Shown here piece by piece: positions 1 through 8,598 of a DNA stretch of 21,682 bases. Numbering within the stretch: position 1 is the stretch's first letter; the number at the start of each line of letters is the position of its first letter. Made by a program: the position numbers and the translations under genes. The stretch spans positions 1-21,682 of IMG/VR virus record IMGVR_UViG_3300042473_000161. One strand, given 5' to 3'. The notes under the pieces were generated by a model. The model was not told where the DNA came from, did not search any database, and saw nothing but the letters and a program-made list of their open reading frames with translations. This DNA is from a virus.

Positions 1-745
1 TTTTTTTAAATGGAGCATCGGCACGTGTTAAATAGTCTTGGTATGCTCTCCAAGAATTATCAGCATTTTTAAGGGTGTTTAAAATGTTTTCATTAACTTT
101 TTTTAATTCATCAACTAAAGCTAAATCAATTTTATGCGCACCTAATTTAGTTTCATTCTCGTGCTTTCTAATAAGCTCTTTTAGTTTTTCTATTGTATCC
201 ATTTCATTTATATTTTTACTCATGTCGTATTTATCTACAAAATAACCTTCTATTGAAAATCCTTTAACGTCACCGTCTTTTACCTTTTGCCACACTTCGT
301 CGTTGTTTACTTTCATTGAAATCATCCAAGTTCCTTTTGGTAAACTAAACCCGTACAATTTACTTTTATCCGTCTTTTCATCTTCAATTATCCAGCTTTC
401 AACTACACTCATCCCTTCTAACATTTTGCGCTCGTGTTCGTACGTTGCGTTGTTTTGATTAGAACGCATTAAAAATAGTTCCGAAGCTTTGCGTACAGTA
501 TCCTCACTAAAGTAAATGTAAAACTCTTTATCCTTGTTTTTACGGTATATCTGTTTGTTAGGAATTAAAGCCGCACCCATTAAAATGCGCTTTTCAGTAT
601 CTACCTCTTTTAGTTCAACTTCGTGTTTTTGTAACGCTACAAAATTTTCTTCAATCGCTGGGGACTCAACAACGGAAACGGCATTAATACCCATTTCTTC
701 TTTTGTCTCATCAATCAGTAATTCTATTATTTCAACTTTTGCCAT
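1..745 (-). CDS. XkdF-type prohead serine protease, 3' end outside window
   Basis: The frame opens with ATG at 745 and stays open to the left edge, giving about 248 visible residues. The N-terminal 170 residues resemble phage XkdF-type proteases, which process scaffold and capsid proteins during prohead maturation. Seen in the sequence: a His in YEHERK (about residue 104) and a Ser in KGFSIEG (about residue 164), the expected His/Ser pair of the herpes-assemblin-like protease fold. After about residue 175 comes a Lys/Glu-rich helical segment beginning MSKNINEMD, which could be a fused scaffold-like domain. The gene starts 11 nt after the tape measure stop. Head assembly genes (portal, capsid) are presumably beyond the left edge. 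The family call is from motifs only; the C-terminal role is inference. Confidence 0.75.
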   Translation of the reverse strand, partial: MAKVEIIELLIDETKEEMGINAVSVVESPAIEENFVALQKHEVELKEVDTEKRILMGAALIPNKQIYRKNKDKEFYIYFSEDTVRKASELFLMRSNQNNATYEHERKMLEGMSVVESWIIEDEKTDKSKLYGFSLPKGTWMISMKVNNDEVWQKVKDGDVKGFSIEGYFVDKYDMSKNINEMDTIEKLKELIRKHENETKLGAHKIDLALVDELKKVNENILNTLKNADNSWRAYQDYLTRADAPFKK

Positions 746-756
746 ATCTCATTAAC

Positions 757-3231
757 TTATAATGTTGCGTTTTGTACTCTATTTCGGTCTAAAGCTTGTG
801 CGCTTGTTACTTCGCCACTTACTACGTAGGCTTGTGTAGGCGTTTGTTGTAATTGTGCAAGTTGATTAATTCCACTTGATCCTATTGTGTTGAAATTTGC
901 AGTCATTGGCGCAGCCGCTGGTGTTGGTGTATCGTTACCTCCACCGCCTGAGCCGCCACCCCCTCCAAATTTAGAATTAGCAATTTTAATTATGTTTGCA
1001 GCACCCACTGTTCCAGCAATACCAGCTTCAACAAATTGCATACCCGTTGCTAATTTAATTGGGTTACCTCCAGCAGTTAACGCACCTGTTACCGCCATTG
1101 CAGTATTCGTAATTGCAGCCGCTAAATTGAAAGCCTTTTGTACTTGGAATTGTTTACGTGCGTCTTTTTCGTTTTTAGTATTAAACGAACCAGCTAATTC
1201 AGCTAAGGCGCTAAAAGATTTTGCAGTAAGGTCAAGTGTTTTTTGTCTTAATTCGTTTTTTCGTGCAATCTCTTTATCGTCATATTTCTTTTTTATGTCA
1301 TCCGTTTTCTTTTGGTTGTCCTCTTCAAGAATTTGTAATGCTTTATTGTATTCTTGTTGATTTGCAAAAGCACCTTGTGCGTATAATTCATTAAGTTTAT
1401 CTAATTGGTCTTGATATGATTTGCGTTGATTAAGTAATTCTTTTTGCTGTTCATTAGCCATTAATAATTCAGCTTGAAATCTATTAGCTAATCCCTTTTC
1501 AAATTCAGCATTCGCCTTTTCAATTGCCTCTTTTTCAGCTGCTAATTTTGCTTCTTCATTTTTCTTTTTTTCTTCAGCTGCTAAATCAGCATATTTTTTA
1601 TCTACATCTGCAAGCCCTTTATCTAATGCTTCACGTAATAACAAAGTGTCTTGGTTGTATTTGTCCCCTTCAATAATTAACGCTTCGTATTTTTCACGTA
1701 CAGCTTTTTTCTCTTGTTCCTGTTGGCTTAATAAACTTGTAAGGTATTCTTCTTCAGCTTGTGCTATACGATCTTGTAAATCTTTTAATTTCTCTAAGGC
1801 TTCACGTTGTTTATCTATTGCGTCTGTATTTGTATTTACCGAGCCAGTATATGTATTAGTTGTAACGGCAAGTTTAGAAAAATCTTTTATATTCTCTCTA
1901 CTTTGAGCACCGCTTTTCATCATATCAGCAAGTCTTTTATCATTCGCCTTTGACTGTCTATCTAATGCCTCTATATCTTTATCAAGCTGTTTTGTTCCAT
2001 AGGTTACAATATCGGTAAATTTACCATTTGCTGCCGCAGCATTTTCAGCACCCGTTTGAAATCCAATAAAACCATTTGCAGCATCATCACCTAATGTTAT
2101 CGCCCATCCTCCTAACGCACCATTTAACCCTGTTGTTAAATCTATTGATTCTTTTTGATATTCTAATTGTTGATTAAGTTTTTCTTGTAATTTATCTGCT
2201 CGTATTGCTTCAATAGCTTTTTGTTCAGCTTGTATTTTTAATAATTCAATGTTTTTAGTTAATTGTGTATTAATTTGGTCTATACTAATAGACTCTAAAT
2301 TCATATTTTGTAAAAGACCAGGATAAGCAGCTTGAAATTCTTTTACTTTTTGTATTTTTTGCGCCCGTGTTAAAGTTTCGTCTTTTAATTGGATTTTTAA
2401 TTTATCTGCTGCACTAATTTCATTTGCTATTGAAGCTGTTGCTTGTTTTGTAACTTGGTTAGAAACCCTTTGAGCTGCTGTTGCTTTACCTAATGTTTCT
2501 GAAACTTTATCCCAATTAGCCATTAACAAGCCTAAACCCGTAATTAATAAACCGATTCCAGTAATGGCAAATGCTTTACCAGCAGCACTCATACTATTAA
2601 AACCGTCAACTACTTTATTTTTAAAATTCATAAAAGTAGGCAAGGCTTCATTAAATGCAGCAGCACTTGAAACTATAGTCATTACGGCTTGCAACTTCAT
2701 CATAGTTTCTGCAAGTTTAGCACTTTCAGCACCAAACAAAGCAGCAGTACCCTCAGCAATACCAAACGCACCAGCCATACCGCCTACGGCTGTTGTCATT
2801 TGTTGAGCAGCAGGAACAGCACCAGCTTCCACTTGTAAATCTACTTGCTGCTGGATTCTTAAATAATTTTGAGTAGTTTGTAATAAATCTTGGTATTCTT
2901 TACTTGCCGTTTTACCAGCTGCTGCCAATTCATACAACCTATCTTCGGCTTCACCCATTCGTGTCGTCAAAGGCTGCATTTCTCCGTAAACATTGGCAAA
3001 GGTTGCACCCGTATCCGTAGCACTTTTATTTAACTCTTTGTAGCTTGTGGTTAATTCAGTAAGCTTATTATTAGCCGCTGTTACCTCTTGGCTGTTTTCA
3101 CCATAAGCTTGTGTTAACTCCTCTACTTCTTGAGTTGTTTTTGCAATCTGTTGACGTAGGTTTTCAAATTGTTGTTGAACCTCATTTGCATTATCTTTTA
3201 CTCTTAGTTCGAGCGTTCTTGTTTCAGACAT
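757..3231 (-). CDS. Tail tape measure protein
   Basis: This 824-aa protein fits a phage tape measure protein, which sets tail length and is threaded through the tail tube. Residues 1-135 are Gln/Glu-rich coiled coil. Residues 140-200 are Ala/Gly-rich. A hydrophobic segment spans about 219-238 (GKAFAITGIGLLITGLGLLM). Residues 250-690 are long charged helices rich in Lys, Glu and Ala. The C-terminus has a Gly-rich linker followed by a short end containing AYVVSGEVTSAQALDRNR, a type of ending common in Bacteroidota tape measures. The length would suit a short to medium tail if about 1.5 angstrom per residue applies. The start (ATG 3231) lies inside the upstream 53-aa gene, in a different frame. 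It follows the tail tip gene and precedes the prohead protease. Confidence 0.88.
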   Translation of the reverse strand: MSETRTLELRVKDNANEVQQQFENLRQQIAKTTQEVEELTQAYGENSQEVTAANNKLTELTTSYKELNKSATDTGATFANVYGEMQPLTTRMGEAEDRLYELAAAGKTASKEYQDLLQTTQNYLRIQQQVDLQVEAGAVPAAQQMTTAVGGMAGAFGIAEGTAALFGAESAKLAETMMKLQAVMTIVSSAAAFNEALPTFMNFKNKVVDGFNSMSAAGKAFAITGIGLLITGLGLLMANWDKVSETLGKATAAQRVSNQVTKQATASIANEISAADKLKIQLKDETLTRAQKIQKVKEFQAAYPGLLQNMNLESISIDQINTQLTKNIELLKIQAEQKAIEAIRADKLQEKLNQQLEYQKESIDLTTGLNGALGGWAITLGDDAANGFIGFQTGAENAAAANGKFTDIVTYGTKQLDKDIEALDRQSKANDKRLADMMKSGAQSRENIKDFSKLAVTTNTYTGSVNTNTDAIDKQREALEKLKDLQDRIAQAEEEYLTSLLSQQEQEKKAVREKYEALIIEGDKYNQDTLLLREALDKGLADVDKKYADLAAEEKKKNEEAKLAAEKEAIEKANAEFEKGLANRFQAELLMANEQQKELLNQRKSYQDQLDKLNELYAQGAFANQQEYNKALQILEEDNQKKTDDIKKKYDDKEIARKNELRQKTLDLTAKSFSALAELAGSFNTKNEKDARKQFQVQKAFNLAAAITNTAMAVTGALTAGGNPIKLATGMQFVEAGIAGTVGAANIIKIANSKFGGGGGSGGGGNDTPTPAAAPMTANFNTIGSSGINQLAQLQQTPTQAYVVSGEVTSAQALDRNRVQNATL

Positions 3232-3365
3232 TGTTTGCGCTTTTCTTGTTTATAAATCTTTTTTAAATTTCCCGTTAATTCGTGTTTTCCTTTCGCTACA
3301 TCTACTATCTCACTCACTCCGTAAAAATCATCGCTCTTTAATAGTTCTAAAATTAGTTGTATCAT
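3204..3365 (-). CDS. Small protein before tape measure (53 aa)
   Basis: A 53-aa frame (MIQLILELLKSDDFYG to KQERSN) fills the gap between the 775-aa tail protein and the tape measure gene. Its ATG overlaps the upstream TGA as ATGA (3362-3365), and its 3' end overlaps the tape measure start by 28 nt in another frame. That nesting is typical of translationally coupled phage genes and is the main evidence it is real. The protein is charged, with a basic C-terminal half (KKIYKQEKRKQ) and no membrane segment. The slot just before a tape measure is often held by tail assembly chaperones, but this product is much shorter than those, so no function is assigned. It carries one copy of the dispersed AACACGAA motif. 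Confidence 0.65.
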   Translation of the reverse strand: MIQLILELLKSDDFYGVSEIVDVAKGKHELTGNLKKIYKQEKRKQCLKQERSN

Positions 3366-5689
3366 TGTTGTAATATTTGAGTTTGTCCTGTTACTTGTTC
3401 CCCGTTGCTTAAAGTGTACGTAGTTATCAAAGTAATAACTTGCACCGCTGAATTTTCAGTTACTATGTTTTGAAACTCCTCCGTAATTAAAGGATCGGAA
3501 TTTTCAGCTAATATATTTGAAGGGGTGTTTAAATTTTCAGGAATTGTAACAGTTATAAATGCACTTTCTGTTATCGTGCTTGGTGTAATTGTAACGCCCG
3601 GAAAAGCCGTTGTAATATCTGCGCTTATAGCTCCATTAAGCCAATTAATAGGAACTTGTAAACTTTGCGCATTAAACGAAGGTACAATAGGCTTGCCAGC
3701 TCTTAAAGGTCGAAAATCTAAATACAAACTGAAATCTACTTGGCCCGTAGTTAAGTTGCTTTTCATTTCGTTTATAATGTATCTTTTATCTCTTATAATA
3801 AGACGGTCGTTTAATTGTAAGTTAGTCAGTAAAGAAATAGGTAAATTCGTCTTAACGTGAACTAATCTATTCTTTAAATTGAATAAACTAAATAAATACG
3901 CGCTATAATACTGAGCGAATAAACCTTGCTGAATTGTTTCTTGGTGAATTACTGAATTATCAGCTCCGAAGTTTAAACTATATTTCGTGTTTTGATAAGT
4001 AAGGTCTTGACCAAATTGTGCAAATGAATCTATATCCTGATGCGTAGTGCCATCGTAAAATTGAATGGGGTGTGAACTTAAATCGTTACTTTCACCATAC
4101 AAATAAAGCAGCATCGGTTTAGGCGTATAAGCGTTGAAACTTTCATTAAGCGTATAACCTAAAATGGCATAATTATTTGAATTATCTATTGATCGTGAAA
4201 ATAATAAATTCTCAAAAGGTGATTCAATAACGTACTCATCCCCATCGTACACATATTGATATTCTACATTTCCGTACTGCTGGCTATTTGCTTGAAAATA
4301 ATTCTTATTTACAAATGACTCGCTTTCTTGGTATTTGAAAGCTATTTTTTTATACAACTTAATTCGTTCAATATCGATTGAATCAATATCGGTGTATTGC
4401 GTAATGTCTACAATTGCACCTTGTGAATACCAATCTTCTAAAGGTAGTATTTCAAAAGTGTTTACTCCAGTAGCTACACACGTACAATTAAACTCTTTTA
4501 AAACACCTGAAAAGAAATCCGATACTTTCATGTCTGGCAAAGTAGAATTAACGCTTACATTACCATTTACAACAACTTGGTTAATACTTGCTGATTGTGC
4601 AAAATTAACCAACGAAGAGCCAATAACAAATTGATATTCATAAAACAGTACTAAATCAATATTCATTGAAGCTGTTGTACGTATTTTAAAAGTTATATTC
4701 GTGTCGCATCCTACCGTGTCCTGAATAACGCAAGCAGTAAAAAAACCTACGCTATCACGGGTTAAAGTTTGGAATAAATTACCGTCTTGATATACATCTA
4801 AATAAACCGTTCCTAAGGCACTCTTTGCACTTATATACATTGAATAGGTATGCGTTGCAGAAACTAATCCTGTAATGTCTTCATTTACTATATCAATTGA
4901 ATCAGTAGTTACGTTTATTCCACCAGTTATAGTTAAGTTACCAATTGTTGAAGTTATAGCGTTAATTTGTACGTTTTGCGCTTCACTTAGCCAAGCATAT
5001 TCATTCGTGTTTTTACCGTACAAAAAACATTGTGTAAATCGTGGGTCTGTTAAAAATGTCCCATTAAAAGTAACTCCATAATCATTGCTTATAGCTCCAA
5101 ATATTTGTTTGATTTTAACCGCTGGGAATAACTCATCGTATCTAATTGCTTTTGAGTTTGTTGTTATATCTTCGCTCCCGTGATGATATGTCCATAACCT
5201 ATTACTTGAAATTAAAGGATAGCGTACATCGTAATCCGTTGCCGTATCAATTATTCTATTGTATATATTTGTACCTGTATAAGCAAACTCTAAATCGCTT
5301 AAATTTAATAAGTTCAATTTATCTTCACCAAATAAATCTTTGAGCGTTCGTATTTCACCATAAAAAGTTAATTGATAATTTTCGGCATGTCCGTTTTTTA
5401 TGTTAGCTTTTTCAATCTGAATTTTACCACGCCTGAAAGTAGTTAGGTCAATTTCTATTACTGCGTTCCGTCTTATGTTATGGTCTATTGTACCGTCTAT
5501 ATCAGTTTGATAAAAGTGTTCAAATATTTCATTGTTAACCGTTGAAGCTGGCACTGTAAACGACTGCGAAAAGTCAGTAAATACTTTTGAAATATCGTTA
5601 ATGTTTTGAACGCTTGAAGTAACATTGATTTGTTCGTCTTCAAATAGTTCAATCTTAAGTCCTTCAATATATACTTGTACTTGTCTCAT
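3362..5689 (-). CDS. Large tail tip / baseplate-type structural protein (775 aa)
   Basis: This 775-aa protein resembles a family found in Bacteroidota tailed phages and prophages, recognisable by its start: a short strand segment, then DISKVFTDFSQSFTVPAS near residues 32-49. The rest is beta-rich with many aromatic residues, lacks signal peptide or membrane segments, and ends in a Thr/Ile-rich domain (about 690-775). Its position between a 358-aa structural protein and the tape measure suggests a tail tip, hub or distal tail component. It starts with an ATGA overlap on the preceding gene, so the two are probably co-translated. The structural role is inferred from family resemblance and context; the exact place in the tail cannot be told from sequence. 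Confidence 0.6.
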   Translation of the reverse strand: MRQVQVYIEGLKIELFEDEQINVTSSVQNINDISKVFTDFSQSFTVPASTVNNEIFEHFYQTDIDGTIDHNIRRNAVIEIDLTTFRRGKIQIEKANIKNGHAENYQLTFYGEIRTLKDLFGEDKLNLLNLSDLEFAYTGTNIYNRIIDTATDYDVRYPLISSNRLWTYHHGSEDITTNSKAIRYDELFPAVKIKQIFGAISNDYGVTFNGTFLTDPRFTQCFLYGKNTNEYAWLSEAQNVQINAITSTIGNLTITGGINVTTDSIDIVNEDITGLVSATHTYSMYISAKSALGTVYLDVYQDGNLFQTLTRDSVGFFTACVIQDTVGCDTNITFKIRTTASMNIDLVLFYEYQFVIGSSLVNFAQSASINQVVVNGNVSVNSTLPDMKVSDFFSGVLKEFNCTCVATGVNTFEILPLEDWYSQGAIVDITQYTDIDSIDIERIKLYKKIAFKYQESESFVNKNYFQANSQQYGNVEYQYVYDGDEYVIESPFENLLFSRSIDNSNNYAILGYTLNESFNAYTPKPMLLYLYGESNDLSSHPIQFYDGTTHQDIDSFAQFGQDLTYQNTKYSLNFGADNSVIHQETIQQGLFAQYYSAYLFSLFNLKNRLVHVKTNLPISLLTNLQLNDRLIIRDKRYIINEMKSNLTTGQVDFSLYLDFRPLRAGKPIVPSFNAQSLQVPINWLNGAISADITTAFPGVTITPSTITESAFITVTIPENLNTPSNILAENSDPLITEEFQNIVTENSAVQVITLITTYTLSNGEQVTGQTQILQQ

Positions 5690-6762
5690 ATTACATTGTT
5701 AATAGCATTGAAAGCAAAATCAAACTCTAAAGAATAGTTAATCATTTTTTGATTTATATTCTTGAATAGCTCCGTTGACTTCGTGTTAATCTTTACAGGT
5801 AAATTGTTTAATAATATTCTTTCGCTTGTCATTAGTTGCTCTAACAAATCGTTATAGCTTTCAGTTACCCAGTCAGTATTTACTTTAATGCTTCGTTTTG
5901 CAGTTGTGTTAAATACCTTTCGTTGCCCTTCTAAAGTATTGTAGTTAGGAAAAGTATTTTGCATTAAATTGTATTCCGTGTTTTCAACGCTAAACGTATC
6001 GTTAGACGCTGCGAAAAACCACGTTCTTTGCCAGCACCCGTATTTATTTACAAAGTCGCACAAAACAGGCGTATAACGACAAAGTTCAAACGGTTTAAAA
6101 TTGCTTTCCCAAACAGTAACGTCAGTGCCTAAAATATTAATTATTATTTCTAACTTATTTCCACCAGCATAATAGTTTTCGTAAACAGTTGGTACATCTA
6201 AAATAGAATTGTTTGTTAAGTTTTGTGTGAACGTTGCAGCCGTTGCTAAGTTAGTGTACTTCGCTTTGTAGCTTGTCGCAGTTTTAACCATTACATGACC
6301 AGCCCTTCTGCTGTTAGTCGTACTTGGGTTCGTGCCATCGTAGTAATAGAAAAACGTTCCCTCATCGTGTAGTATATCGTAAGTAGGTGAATAGTTATAT
6401 CCGTTCTCGTACCATCCAAAACCATCGTAAGCTACGTATGAATTATTACTAAGTAGCGTGTATGTACCTCCGTCTAATTTGTATCTTTTCAGTTGAACGT
6501 TGCACCATTGAGTAGTTTGACTTGCTGGGAAAGTATTATAAATTTCTTGCCTTGTATTCCAACTGATATACTCACGAATGTAAGGACTGATATTATAATA
6601 CGTCTTTACGTTGTTTGAAGCTGGTATTAATTTACTCAAAGTGTAACTTGGCGAAGCTGGTGCGCTCCCCGTTCCATTCCAAATAAATACCTCTAACTTA
6701 GAACCCTCTTGTCCTGTTTCCGATATTTCAACTATATAAGGTGAACGTGCAAAAATACTCAT
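5686..6762 (-). CDS. Probable tail structural protein (358 aa)
   Basis: A 358-aa protein without signal peptide or membrane segment. It is rich in Tyr, Asn and Thr with frequent beta-strand patterns. It has several conserved-looking aromatic and Cys stretches, for example CDFVNKYGCWQRTWFF near residues 235-250. It ends in SLEFDFAFNAINNVI. Proteins of this type occur beside the 775-aa tail protein family in Flavobacterium phages, from memory, without an agreed function. Its start overlaps the upstream stop as TAATG (6762-6764) and its stop overlaps the next start as ATGA, so it belongs to one tightly coupled tail block. A distal tail or adaptor role is plausible but not shown. Confidence 0.5.
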   Translation of the reverse strand: MSIFARSPYIVEISETGQEGSKLEVFIWNGTGSAPASPSYTLSKLIPASNNVKTYYNISPYIREYISWNTRQEIYNTFPASQTTQWCNVQLKRYKLDGGTYTLLSNNSYVAYDGFGWYENGYNYSPTYDILHDEGTFFYYYDGTNPSTTNSRRAGHVMVKTATSYKAKYTNLATAATFTQNLTNNSILDVPTVYENYYAGGNKLEIIINILGTDVTVWESNFKPFELCRYTPVLCDFVNKYGCWQRTWFFAASNDTFSVENTEYNLMQNTFPNYNTLEGQRKVFNTTAKRSIKVNTDWVTESYNDLLEQLMTSERILLNNLPVKINTKSTELFKNINQKMINYSLEFDFAFNAINNVI

Positions 6763-7274
6763 TATCTATTCTTTAAATTTTCTCTTAATATTTCGTCTAA
6801 TAGCTGTTCAGCATCTAAACCGTATTTATCTATTAACGTATCTGGTAAAGTTTTGTAGGCTGCCTCAAATGGCTTAGTAAAAAACAAACTTGGTTTTATT
6901 CCGTATTTGAATACACTTTTAGCAATTGCAAATTGTAAACTTTTTCTACTTTGAAATTTACCCGTTGCGCTTCGTGGTGCTATTCCTTTTCTAACGATCC
7001 ATTTATCAAAAGCACTCGGTGGCGGCATCTTAGATTTATACGAATAAGGCGTGTCAAATTTTCTTTGCGTACCTGAAACCCCTTTATCTTGAAAGTTTCC
7101 GTAAGGCTCCATCTCAAAATAAATACCTATTGAATTAGGCATTGCTTTTACATCGCCTTTAATCGAACTGGATAATTTACCGCTTGTGTCTTTACCCATC
7201 TTTTTTAAATTGGCTTTCGCCTCAGCTACTACCAAATCACGAAACTTCTCTAAGGCTTTTAATCTTTCACTCAT
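6762..7274 (-). CDS. HK97 gp10-like tail/neck completion protein (170 aa)
   Basis: The protein resembles the HK97 gp10 family, which helps join or complete the tail and head. Seen: an N-terminal helix with basic residues (MSERLKALEKFRDLVVAEAK), then a PYGNFQDKGVSG segment, equivalent to the conserved aromatic 'Y..F.e.G' part of the family, and a C-terminal helical end. I place the start at ATG 7274 because it forms a TAATG overlap with the stop of the gene upstream; a TTG six bases earlier is the only alternative. The length (170 aa) is slightly above the usual 110-150. The neighbouring gene looks like a tail terminator, which fits the family's usual company. Confidence 0.65.
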   Translation of the reverse strand: MSERLKALEKFRDLVVAEAKANLKKMGKDTSGKLSSSIKGDVKAMPNSIGIYFEMEPYGNFQDKGVSGTQRKFDTPYSYKSKMPPPSAFDKWIVRKGIAPRSATGKFQSRKSLQFAIAKSVFKYGIKPSLFFTKPFEAAYKTLPDTLIDKYGLDAEQLLDEILRENLKNR

Positions 7275-7729
7275 TAACAAACAGTCATTTCGTTAGGAAC
7301 TAAAATATCAAAAGTCATTGTCCAACCAGCTAAATAGTTTTCAAATCTTTCAGCAAAGGCTTCTAAGGTTGGGTTACCGTCAACTTGAAAAGGTAGTGTA
7401 TATAAATCACCCCTTCTTAACTCTTCGTACAATCTGTTTAAAACTGAAAGCATAGTATTTAATACATACACTTCGTTATCGTTTCCGTTAAATACGTCCG
7501 TATCTTCGTCTTTTGACTTGTTGACAATATCCATCGCCATCAAACTCACGTTAAAACGAATTATGTTACTTTCAAAAGTTGCGTTATTTACTATGATATG
7601 TACTAAAGGAAATATTGTTTGCTTTGCTAAATCCACTCCGAAAATATCACCTTGTGTAACCGTGTTTACAAATGGATCGTTTTCTAAGTTGGTTTTTAAC
7701 GTATCTAATACCGTGTAATAATTAGCCAT
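7274..7729 (-). CDS. Tail terminator/completion-like protein (151 aa)
   Basis: A 151-aa alpha/beta protein with the layout of small tail terminator proteins: an N-terminal helix (residues 5-20, VLDTLKTNLENDPFVNT), a beta region with a strand pair around FPLVHIIVNNATF, and a C-terminal strand in LAGWTMTFDILVPN. It precedes the gp10-like gene with a TAATG junction; such pairs (gp10-like plus terminator) are common in tailed phages. No catalytic motif is visible. The call rests on size, position and secondary-structure pattern, not on a recognised signature, so a different connector role remains possible. Confidence 0.45.
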   Translation of the reverse strand: MANYYTVLDTLKTNLENDPFVNTVTQGDIFGVDLAKQTIFPLVHIIVNNATFESNIIRFNVSLMAMDIVNKSKDEDTDVFNGNDNEVYVLNTMLSVLNRLYEELRRGDLYTLPFQVDGNPTLEAFAERFENYLAGWTMTFDILVPNEMTVC

Positions 7730-7759
7730 GTCGTTGTATTTTTTTTAATTCTCTATCTT

Positions 7760-8485
7760 CTATTTCTCTTTTTTGCCTTTCGTAAGTGAGGTAGGTAAGA
7801 CACTTTCTAACTCCCAGCTTGGTAACGTCATCAAACTTTGTAACGTCTCCCTGAGATAACGCATAGATTGAATTGTACCAGCCCCATCTTTTATTAAATT
7901 GCGTTCTTTCGCTAAAGTCATTATCTTCGGGTTCTTCTTTATCTCCGTCTCCAAAGAGGTAAGCGTATGTTGTACTAAGTCGCTTCCTAAAGTCGAAAAA
8001 AAAACCGTTGCACCTAAGACAACATTTAACGGTGCGTACTTCATTACCTCGCTAAATTCATCTGTCCCCGTGTATTCAAATATTTCATGCCTATCTTTTA
8101 CTTTCTTTGTGATAGGTCGGTACATAACAGCCATAGCTTTGTGAAAAGTTTCTACGCTTGAAATATTACTTTCTAAATCGATATACTCTCCAAAGGTCAT
8201 GTCCTCCAGATTAGGAATAAACCCAAATTCAACGCCCTTTATTTTGAATGTAGCTTGAAACTTTGGCTTTTCTTTGAAGATGTTATTTAGGTGTACTGTT
8301 AAATCTCTGATGTCATTCCATTTTACCCTTACTACGTCTTTCATTTGAAGACCGCAAAATATTTCAACCGTCTTTTGACCAATAAACTCTTGGTCGTTCG
8401 ACTTTTCTACTACCTTCATGAACTCTTGATAGCTCTTTAGAGGTATTTCACTTAATGAAGTAGGTATTACTATTTCTGTTTTCAT
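7760..8485 (-). CDS. Conserved phage protein, possible tail assembly factor (241 aa)
   Basis: A 241-aa soluble protein with a Lys-rich C-terminus (TSLTKGKKEK). It has an N-terminal segment with short beta strands (FKIKGVEFGFIPNLEDM, about 80-96), then the acidic patch MTFGEYIDLESN, then a mostly helical C-terminal half. The pattern 'G.iPnLe.mtfGEyiDLe' is one I associate with Bacteroidota phage proteins near tail genes, some of which are treated as tail assembly chaperones. It stands 113 bp after the large terminase and 30 bp before the tail terminator candidate. I do not recognise a defined domain, so the chaperone idea is only suggested by size and place. Confidence 0.4.
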   Translation of the reverse strand: MKTEIVIPTSLSEIPLKSYQEFMKVVEKSNDQEFIGQKTVEIFCGLQMKDVVRVKWNDIRDLTVHLNNIFKEKPKFQATFKIKGVEFGFIPNLEDMTFGEYIDLESNISSVETFHKAMAVMYRPITKKVKDRHEIFEYTGTDEFSEVMKYAPLNVVLGATVFFSTLGSDLVQHTLTSLETEIKKNPKIMTLAKERNLIKDGAGTIQSMRYLRETLQSLMTLPSWELESVLPTSLTKGKKEK

Positions 8486-8598
8486 CTTATTAATTAACTT
8501 TTTATTCGTGTTTTTGTAGTTTAAGCATTTTGCTGACGTTAGGAAAAAGGTATTTATACACTATTTGCATACTTGAACGGGTGCGAACTATTATTTAT
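8486..8598 (-). other. Intergenic gap in late operon
   Basis: This is the largest gap in the late block (113 bp), between the large terminase and the 241-aa gene. It holds one copy of the AACACGAA motif (8505-8512). It also holds one possible 22-aa frame on the minus strand (ATG 8570 to TAA 8502), too short to trust. I see no TAnnTTTG promoter and no hairpin followed by a T tract. Confidence 0.5.

Noticed and set aside
887-1360. A 157-aa plus-strand frame
   Set aside because: It is antisense to the Gly/Ala-rich end of the tape measure gene. The long open frame and poly-Pro run are by-products of that composition; there is no promoter or plus-strand neighbour.
8502-8570. A 22-aa minus-strand frame in the gap after terL
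   Set aside because: Too short, not overlapping either neighbour, and about as likely by chance as not.
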